Below, one piece after another: positions 1 to 4,715 of a stretch of DNA of 7,308 nucleotides (position 1 is the stretch's first letter; each line of letters begins with the position of its first letter). Source of the stretch: Clostridia bacterium (GTDB lineage Bacteria; Bacillota; Clostridia; UMGS1883). The notes below the pieces were generated by a model that was not told the DNA's origin, did no database searches, and worked only from the letters and a program-made list of their open reading frames with translations. A program made the position numbers and the translations under genes. The stretch covers positions 1 to 7,308 of the forward strand of contig CAAGBE010000070.1 in assembly GCA_900768005.1 (NCBI GenBank), written 5' to 3'.

Positions 1-438
1 GTAAAGGATAACGGATGCGGAATGGATGAGGAAATGGTAAAAAGAGTGGTGGACCCCTTTGTGACGACTCGTACTACAAGAAAGGTTGGCTTGGGCATCT
101 CTCTTTTAAAATCACTGGCACAGCAGGCAGGCGGCGATATAAAGCTTGAAAGTCAGGTCGGGGTCGGTACGGTTATCCGTGCGGATTTCTCCTACGGACA
201 TATCGACAGACAGCCACTTGGAGATATATCAGCGGTTATGGTATCGCTTATAAGTATGAATCCCACAATTGATTTTATTTATACCCATTCCTTTGAAAAG
301 GAGCAGTTCCAGCTCGATACCCGTGAACTCAGAAAAGTTTTGGGTGACGAGGTAAGCTTCAGCGAGATAAGTGTTGCAACATGGATTGGAGAATTTATAA
401 CGGAAAACTTAACCGAAATTTATGGAGGTGCGAAATAA
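1..438 (+). CDS. HATPase-domain (histidine-kinase-like ATP-binding) protein, C-terminal part
   Basis: Partial gene, open at the left edge in frame 1; 145 residues are visible. It shows the GHKL ATPase fold from the G1 box onward: DNGCGM at visible residues 3-8, a DPFVTTRTTRK segment, the G2 box GLGISLLK, and a G3-like GVGTVIRADF. The N-box and anything before it lie outside the window. About 75 residues follow the ATPase core with no receiver domain, cysteine motif or membrane segment; I do not recognise them as a named domain. The stop codon is one base before the next start, and that gene's ribosome binding site lies within this one's last codons, so the two are translationally linked. ATP-binding proteins of this kind recur in clostridial [FeFe]-hydrogenase operons. 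Their role is not something I can state; a regulatory or sensory ATPase is a guess. The domain call is firm, the function is not. Confidence 0.85.
   Translation, partial: VKDNGCGMDEEMVKRVVDPFVTTRTTRKVGLGISLLKSLAQQAGGDIKLESQVGVGTVIRADFSYGHIDRQPLGDISAVMVSLISMNPTIDFIYTHSFEKEQFQLDTRELRKVLGDEVSFSEISVATWIGEFITENLTEIYGGAK
424..429 (+). promoter_or_regulatory. Ribosome binding site deciding the start of the small [2Fe-2S] protein
   Basis: GGAGGT ends 10 bases before the ATG at 440. An in-frame ATG at 422 overlaps the upstream edge of this site and has no Shine-Dalgarno of its own at proper distance, so 440 is the better start. The site is embedded in the last codons of the preceding ATPase gene. Confidence 0.85.
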
Positions 439-439
439 T

Positions 440-808
440 ATGAAAAGCATAGCAGAACTTGAAGCAATTAAGAAAAAGGTTCTTGATAATGTAAATCTCA
501 GACAGGAAAGAGAAGAGGGCATAAGAGTTGTTGTTGGTATGGCAACATGCGGTATCGCAGCAGGTGCACGTCCCGTTATGACAGCTTTCCTTGAAGAAGC
601 AAGCAAGCGTAATCTCAGCAATGTTGTTATTGAGCAGACAGGCTGTATCGGTATGTGTGCTCTTGAGCCCATCGTTGAAGTTTACGTTCCCGGTAAGGAA
701 AAAGTAACTTACGTTAAGATGACAGCTGAAAAAGTTGCAAAGATTGTATCTGACCATATCGTAAACGGTGCTCCCGTTGTCGAATATACAGTCGGTGCAC
801 AGAAGTAA
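440..808 (+). CDS. Thioredoxin-like [2Fe-2S] ferredoxin-domain protein of the hydrogenase operon
   Basis: A 122-residue soluble protein with a thioredoxin-like [2Fe-2S] ferredoxin fold, the fold of NuoE and of the HydB N-terminus. After a charged N-terminal helix (about residues 1-27), the core runs from IRVVVGMATCGIAAGAR (28-44) to TGCIGMCALEP (67-77), then a beta segment VEVYVPG and a C-terminal helix. It aligns well with the first 95 residues of the HydB encoded next to it (shared TGCxGxCALxPxVxVY). Only three cluster cysteines are present: Cys37, Cys69 and Cys73. The first ligand of the usual C-x4-C pair is replaced by Gly33. No other cysteine exists in the protein. Start at 440 is chosen by the ribosome binding site at 424-429. 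It lies 17 bases upstream of hydB. It could be an accessory electron-transfer or structural subunit of the hydrogenase, or a maturation or sensor partner of the upstream ATPase; the sequence does not decide. Confidence 0.88.
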   Translation: MKSIAELEAIKKKVLDNVNLRQEREEGIRVVVGMATCGIAAGARPVMTAFLEEASKRNLSNVVIEQTGCIGMCALEPIVEVYVPGKEKVTYVKMTAEKVAKIVSDHIVNGAPVVEYTVGAQK

Positions 809-825
809 GAGGGGAGAGTATTAAG

Positions 826-2625
826 ATGAGTTTGTACAGATCACACGTGCTCATCTGCGGCGGTACAGGTTGTACCTCTTCAGGTGGTGCTAAACTTCTT
901 GACGAGTTTGAAGCACAGCTCAAGGCAGCAGGCCTTGAAAACGAAGTTAAGGTTGTAAAGACAGGCTGCTTCGGTCTTTGTGCACTCGGTCCTGTTGTAG
1001 TTGTTTACCCCGAGGGTGCTTTCTACAGCAGAGTTCAGACAGAAGATGTAGAAGAAATCGTAACAGAGCATCTTCTCAAGGGTAGAATCGTAAAGAGACT
1101 TGTTTACGATGAAACACTTAACGAAAACGATGATACAATCAAATCTCTTAACGAGGTTGATTTCTATAAGAAGCAGATGCGTATTGCACTTCGTAACTGT
1201 GGTGTTATTAATCCCGAAAACGTTGAAGAATATATCGCATTTGACGGTTATAAGGCGCTTGCAACAGTACTTACAGAAATGACTCCTCAGGAAGTTATTC
1301 AGGTTATTAAGGATTCCGGTCTTCGTGGCCGTGGCGGCGGCGGTTTCCCCACCGGTCTTAAGTGGGACTTCGCTTCCAAGAGCGTAAACGAGCAGAAGTA
1401 TGTTTGCTGTAACGCTGACGAAGGTGACCCCGGTGCATTCATGGACAGAAGTATTCTTGAGGGTGACCCCCACAGTGTACTTGAAGCTATGGCAATCGCA
1501 GGTTACGCAATCGGTGCTAATCAGGGTTATATCTACATCCGTGCAGAGTATCCCATCGCTGTACAGCGTCTTCAGATTGCTATTGACCAGGCTAAGGAAT
1601 ACGGTCTCCTTGGTAAAAATATTTTCGGTACTGATTTCAGCTTCGACATCGGTCTTCGTCTTGGTGCCGGTGCATTCGTATGCGGTGAGGAAACAGCTCT
1701 TATGACATCTATCGAAGGTCACAGAGGTGAGCCTCGTCCCCGTCCTCCGTTCCCTGCAGTTAAGGGTCTTTGGGGCAAGCCCACTATCCTCAACAACGTA
1801 GAAACCTATGCAAACATCCCCGTTATCATTAACAAGGGTGCAGAGTGGTTCAATACAATCGGTACAGAGAAGAGTAAGGGTACTAAGGTATTCGCACTCG
1901 GTGGTAAGATTAACAACACAGGTCTTGTTGAAATTCCCATGGGTACAACACTCCGCGAAATCGTTGAAGAAATCGGTGGCGGTGTTCCCAATGGTAAGGC
2001 ATTCAAGGCTGCTCAGACAGGTGGCCCCTCCGGCGGATGTATCCCTGCATCTCTTATCGATACACCCATTGACTACGATTCACTTATTTCAATCGGTTCT
2101 ATGATGGGCTCCGGCGGTCTTATCGTAATGGACGAAGATAACTGTATGGTTGATATTGCGAAATTCTTCCTTGAATTCACAGTTGATGAATCCTGCGGTA
2201 AGTGTACTCCTTGCCGTATCGGTACAAAGAGACTTCTTGAGATTCTTGATAAGATTACTAAGGGTAATGGTACTCTTGAAGACCTTGACCGCCTTGAGCT
2301 TCTTTGCCACAGCATCAAGAGTGCTTCTCTTTGCGGCCTCGGTCAGACAGCTCCCAACCCTGTTCTTTCAACTCTCAGATATTTCCGTGACGAGTATGTT
2401 GCACACGTTGTAGACAAGAAGTGTCCTGCAGGCGTATGTAAAGCTCTCACAAACTATTATATCGTTCCCGAGAAGTGTAAGGGTTGCTCCGCTTGTGCAA
2501 GAAAGTGTCCCGTTGGTGCTATCACAGGCGAAATCAAGAATCCTTTTATCATCGATACAGATAAGTGTATTAAGTGTGGTGCTTGTGTGGAAACATGTAA
2601 GTTCAACGCTATCATTAAGAAGTAA
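826..2625 (+). CDS. hydB: NADH-dependent [FeFe] hydrogenase, NuoF-like flavin subunit HydB
   Basis: Diaphorase subunit of a multimeric, probably electron-bifurcating hydrogenase (HydABC/Hnd type); cytoplasmic; 599 residues, the usual family length. Domains in order: thioredoxin-like [2Fe-2S] domain, residues 1-95, with all four ligands (Cys11, Cys16, Cys48, Cys52); NuoF core with FMN/NADH motifs GRGGGGFPTGLKW (168-180), NADEGDPGAFMDR (196-208) and GAGAFVCGEE (280-289); an SLBB domain near 345-410; the NuoF C-terminal [4Fe-4S] site CGKCTPC (457-463) plus Cys503; a CPAGVC pair (Cys533, Cys538), which may belong to a metal site seen in this family; and a terminal two-[4Fe-4S] ferredoxin with Cys551/554/557/561 and Cys581/584/587/591. 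The ATG at 826 follows GAGGGGAG by about 9 bases. The gene lies between the small ferredoxin protein and hydA, 17 bases from each. The family oxidises NADH and passes electrons to HydA; bifurcation is inferred from characterised clostridial homologues, not visible in the sequence. Confidence 0.95.
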   Translation: MSLYRSHVLICGGTGCTSSGGAKLLDEFEAQLKAAGLENEVKVVKTGCFGLCALGPVVVVYPEGAFYSRVQTEDVEEIVTEHLLKGRIVKRLVYDETLNENDDTIKSLNEVDFYKKQMRIALRNCGVINPENVEEYIAFDGYKALATVLTEMTPQEVIQVIKDSGLRGRGGGGFPTGLKWDFASKSVNEQKYVCCNADEGDPGAFMDRSILEGDPHSVLEAMAIAGYAIGANQGYIYIRAEYPIAVQRLQIAIDQAKEYGLLGKNIFGTDFSFDIGLRLGAGAFVCGEETALMTSIEGHRGEPRPRPPFPAVKGLWGKPTILNNVETYANIPVIINKGAEWFNTIGTEKSKGTKVFALGGKINNTGLVEIPMGTTLREIVEEIGGGVPNGKAFKAAQTGGPSGGCIPASLIDTPIDYDSLISIGSMMGSGGLIVMDEDNCMVDIAKFFLEFTVDESCGKCTPCRIGTKRLLEILDKITKGNGTLEDLDRLELLCHSIKSASLCGLGQTAPNPVLSTLRYFRDEYVAHVVDKKCPAGVCKALTNYYIVPEKCKGCSACARKCPVGAITGEIKNPFIIDTDKCIKCGACVETCKFNAIIKK

Positions 2626-2642
2626 GAAAGGGGTGCAGAGAA

Positions 2643-4385
2643 ATGGAAATGGTTAATTTAAAAATCAACGGTCAGGACGTAACGGTTCCTGCCGGTACAA
2701 CAGTACTTGAAGCTGCTCGCATAGCAGGTATTGATATTCCCACACTTTGCTACCTTAAGGATGTAAGCCAGACAGGTTCCTGCAGAATGTGTCTTGTTGA
2801 AATTAAAGGTGGCAGAGCACTTCAGGCAGCTTGCGTATATCCCGTAGCTGAAGGCCTTGAAGTTTATACAAATACTCCCGCAGTAAGAGATGCCCGTAAG
2901 GTTGTATTGGAACTCATCCTTTCCAACCATGACAGAAAGTGTCTTACCTGTGAAAGAAACCGTAACTGCGAGCTTCAGACTCTTGCAGATGACCTCGGTG
3001 TAACAGATATTCACTACGAGGGTGTAAGAAACGAGTACGATATAGATGCACTTTCTCCCTCTATCGTTAGAGATAACAACAAGTGTATCCTTTGCCGCAG
3101 ATGTGTGCAGATGTGTAAGAACATCCAGACAGTTGGTGCTATCGATGCAATCGAAAGAGGTTTTAAGACTTCTATCGGCTGTGCATTTGAGAAGAGCCTT
3201 GGCGAAGTAAGCTGCGTAAACTGCGGTCAGTGTATTGCAGTATGTCCCGTTGGTGCACTTCGTGAAAAGGACGCAACAGATGACGTTTGGGCAGCTCTTG
3301 CTAACCCCGACAAGCACGTTGTTGTTCAGGCTGCTCCCGCAGTAAGAGCGGCTCTCGGTGAAGAATTCGGTTATGAAATGGGTACACCCGTTACAGGTAA
3401 GATGGCAGCAGCTATGAGAAGACTTGGCTTTGACAAGGTATTCGACACAGACTTTGCCGCTGACCTTACAATTATGGAAGAGGGAACAGAGCTTCTTCAG
3501 AGAATTCAGAACGGCGGAAAGCTTCCTATGATTACTTCTTGCTCACCCGGTTGGATTAAGTTCTGTGAACACAACTTCCCCGAAATGCTTGACAATCTTT
3601 CCTCCTGCAAATCTCCTCACGAGATGTACGGTGCAGTAATTAAGTCCTACTACGCTGAAAAGGCAGGAATTGATCCCAAGAATATCTTTGTTGTATCAAT
3701 TATGCCCTGTACAGCTAAGAAGTTCGAAGCACAGAGAGAAGAGCTTTCTGTAAACGGACTTCAGGATGTTGACAGCGTTCTTACAACACGCGAGCTTGCA
3801 AAGATGATTAAGCAGGCAGGTATCAGATTTACTGAGCTTCCTGATGAAGTATTCGACGATCCCTTTGGCGATGCTGCAACAGGTGCAGGCGTAATCTTCG
3901 GTGCAACAGGCGGTGTTATGGAAGCTGCTATCAGAACAGTTGCAGACATTCTTGACAACACAAGCCACACAGAAATCGAATACGAAGCAGTTCGTGGCGT
4001 TGAAGGTATCAAGATTGCTTCCGTTCAGGCAGGCGGCAAGACAATCCGTGCAGCAGTTGCACACGGTCTTGGTAATGCACGTGAACTTCTTAACAAGGTT
4101 AAGAACGGTGAAGTTGAGGTTGACTTTATCGAAATTATGGCTTGCCCCGGTGGTTGTGTAAACGGCGGCGGTCAGCCCATTGTATGTTCTAAGGACAGAA
4201 TGGATAAGGATATCCGCGTAGAAAGAGCAAAGGCTCTTTACAGCGAGGATAAGGCTCTTGAACTGAGAAAGAGCCACGACAATCCTTTTATTAAGAAGAT
4301 ATATGAAGAGTATCTTGGAGAACCCGGCAGCCATAAGGCTCACGACCTTCTTCATACTCACTATATTGCACGCGACAAGCACTAA
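2643..4385 (+). CDS. hydA: [FeFe] hydrogenase catalytic subunit HydA
   Basis: 580-residue catalytic subunit making or using H2 at an H-cluster; cytoplasmic, no signal peptide. Accessory clusters, N to C: plant-type [2Fe-2S] (Cys36, Cys47, Cys50, Cys64); His-ligated [4Fe-4S] (His96, Cys100, Cys103, Cys109); two-[4Fe-4S] ferredoxin (Cys148/151/154/158 and Cys191/194/197/201). H-cluster domain: L1 TSCSPGW (298-304), L2 MPCTAKKFE (354-362), L3 EIMACPGGCVNGGGQP (497-512) with Cys356, Cys501 and Cys505. The proton-path residues known from C. pasteurianum CpI are all present: Cys300, Glu280, Glu283, Arg287, Ser320. Oddity: Ser301 stands where CpI has its ligand Cys300. The C-terminal small-subunit-like segment has no cysteine after 515, so the extra C-terminal [2Fe-2S] domain of Thermotoga HydA is absent. 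Start 2643 is favoured over the ATG at 2649 because AAAGGGG ends 9 bases before it. Tandem stops TAA TAA precede the terminator. Partner of HydB and probably of an upstream HydC. Confidence 0.96.
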   Translation: MEMVNLKINGQDVTVPAGTTVLEAARIAGIDIPTLCYLKDVSQTGSCRMCLVEIKGGRALQAACVYPVAEGLEVYTNTPAVRDARKVVLELILSNHDRKCLTCERNRNCELQTLADDLGVTDIHYEGVRNEYDIDALSPSIVRDNNKCILCRRCVQMCKNIQTVGAIDAIERGFKTSIGCAFEKSLGEVSCVNCGQCIAVCPVGALREKDATDDVWAALANPDKHVVVQAAPAVRAALGEEFGYEMGTPVTGKMAAAMRRLGFDKVFDTDFAADLTIMEEGTELLQRIQNGGKLPMITSCSPGWIKFCEHNFPEMLDNLSSCKSPHEMYGAVIKSYYAEKAGIDPKNIFVVSIMPCTAKKFEAQREELSVNGLQDVDSVLTTRELAKMIKQAGIRFTELPDEVFDDPFGDAATGAGVIFGATGGVMEAAIRTVADILDNTSHTEIEYEAVRGVEGIKIASVQAGGKTIRAAVAHGLGNARELLNKVKNGEVEVDFIEIMACPGGCVNGGGQPIVCSKDRMDKDIRVERAKALYSEDKALELRKSHDNPFIKKIYEEYLGEPGSHKAHDLLHTHYIARDKH

Positions 4386-4391
4386 TAAATT

Positions 4392-4426
4392 AAAAAGGTT
4401 GAACGGATTTCCGTTCAACCTTTTTT
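4392..4426 (+). terminator. Rho-independent terminator of the hydrogenase operon
   Basis: A perfect 10-bp stem GGTTGAACGG / CCGTTCAACC (4397-4406 and 4411-4420) with an ATTT loop is followed by six Ts. It is flanked by As at 4392-4396 that can extend the stem into the T run. It begins 7 bases after the hydA stop. The A and T tracts on both sides could let it also work on the opposite strand. Confidence 0.93.
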
Positions 4427-4438
4427 GTTTCTAAAATG

Positions 4439-4464
4439 AAAAAAAGACTTGCCAAAACAAGTCT
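4439..4464 (-). terminator. Rho-independent terminator of the tRNA-Thr gene
   Basis: Read on the minus strand, a 7-bp stem AGACTTG / CAAGTCT (plus-strand 4458-4464 and 4445-4451) with a 6-base loop runs into about seven Ts. It starts six bases beyond the tRNA CCA end, so it fits as the end of a single-gene tRNA transcript. Confidence 0.85.
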
Positions 4465-4469
4465 CTTTG

Positions 4470-4544
4470 TGGAGCTGGTGACAAGAATCGAACTTGCAAC
4501 CTGCGGTTTACGATACCGCTGCTCTGCCTTTGAGCCACACCAGC
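4470..4544 (-). tRNA. tRNA-Thr, anticodon CGU, with encoded CCA
   Basis: The minus strand folds as a complete 75-base cloverleaf: acceptor stem GCTGGTG / CACCAGC (7 bp, perfect), D arm GCTC-AAAGGCA-GAGC, anticodon arm GCGGT-ATCGTAA-ACCGC, five-base variable region AGGTT, T arm GCAAG-TTCGATT-CTTGT (one G-T pair), discriminator T and genomically encoded CCA. The anticodon CGU reads the threonine codon ACG. G1-C72 and C2-G71, known threonine identity pairs in E. coli, are present. Slightly unusual points: A at position 32, a seven-base D loop and U73. The gene stands alone with its own promoter and terminator, opposite in direction to both neighbouring operons. Confidence 0.93.
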
Positions 4545-4559
4545 AAATATAACATAACT

Positions 4560-4588
4560 ATTTTACTAATTTTTTCACTGTTTGTCAA
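4560..4588 (-). promoter_or_regulatory. Sigma-A-type promoter of the tRNA-Thr gene
   Basis: On the minus strand a consensus -35 TTGACA (plus-strand 4583-4588) is separated by exactly 17 bases from a -10 TAAAAT (4560-4565). Transcription would begin near 4553, about 9 bases before the mature tRNA 5' end. Confidence 0.8.
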
Positions 4589-4644
4589 TAGGAGAAGGAC
4601 AAAAAAACTTTTGTAGAAAATAGTATTATTATCTGAAATAATTA
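4589..4644. other. AT-rich spacer between divergent promoters
   Basis: No gene is seen here. The stretch separates the -35 boxes of the tRNA and aconitase promoters. It holds two short inverted repeats, ACAAAA-AAAC-TTTTGT (4599-4614; one mismatch-free 6-bp arm pair) and ATTATT-ATCTGA-AATAAT (4625-4642). In such AT-rich sequence these may be chance; an operator for the downstream operon could also be located here. Confidence 0.35.
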
Positions 4645-4681
4645 TTGTAATTTATATCTTGCTGTGTTAAAATATTATAAT
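4645..4681 (+). promoter_or_regulatory. Probable sigma-A-type promoter of the aconitase-icd operon
   Basis: TTGTAA (4645-4650), 17 bases, then TAAAAT (4668-4673) preceded by a TG one base upstream (extended -10). A perfect TATAAT follows at 4676-4681 but lacks a -35 at the right distance (TTGCTG at 4659 is only 11 bases away). Transcription would start around 4680, leaving a leader of roughly 35 bases. The exact -10 in use is uncertain. Confidence 0.6.
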
Positions 4682-4700
4682 AGGATTTATATTGACTTCA

Positions 4701-4706
4701 GGGAGG
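4701..4706 (+). promoter_or_regulatory. Ribosome binding site deciding the aconitase start
   Basis: GGGAGG ends 9 bases before the ATG at 4716. An in-frame TTG at 4692 would place this site inside the coding sequence and would begin only about a dozen bases after the predicted transcription start, so the ATG at 4716 is chosen. Confidence 0.85.
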
Positions 4707-4715
4707 TTCATATTT

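Noticed and set aside
422..439. Upstream ATG for the small [2Fe-2S] protein
   Set aside because: It precedes the GGAGGT that serves the ATG at 440 and would add six residues (MEVRNN) encoded by the ribosome binding site itself.
880..1722. Long minus-strand open frame opposite hydB
   Set aside because: Low-complexity, Cys/Thr/Asn-rich translation with no recognisable domain, lying wholly antisense to a certain gene; a by-product of its biased codon use. The same applies to minus-strand frames at 2658-3317, 3696-4418, 4728-5174 and 5244-5657.
4599..4614. Inverted repeat ACAAAA/TTTTGT as a third terminator
   Set aside because: All A-T except one pair per arm and not followed by a T run on either strand; too weak to be called a terminator.
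4638..4655. Possible CcpC-like ATAA...TTAT operator upstream of the aconitase gene
   Set aside because: ATAA and TTAT do occur here, but the spacing (10) is not the one I recall for CcpC sites and such tetramers are expected by chance in this AT-rich sequence.
4692..4715. TTG start adding eight residues to the aconitase homologue
   Set aside because: The strong GGGAGG lies downstream of it and is ideally placed for the ATG at 4716.
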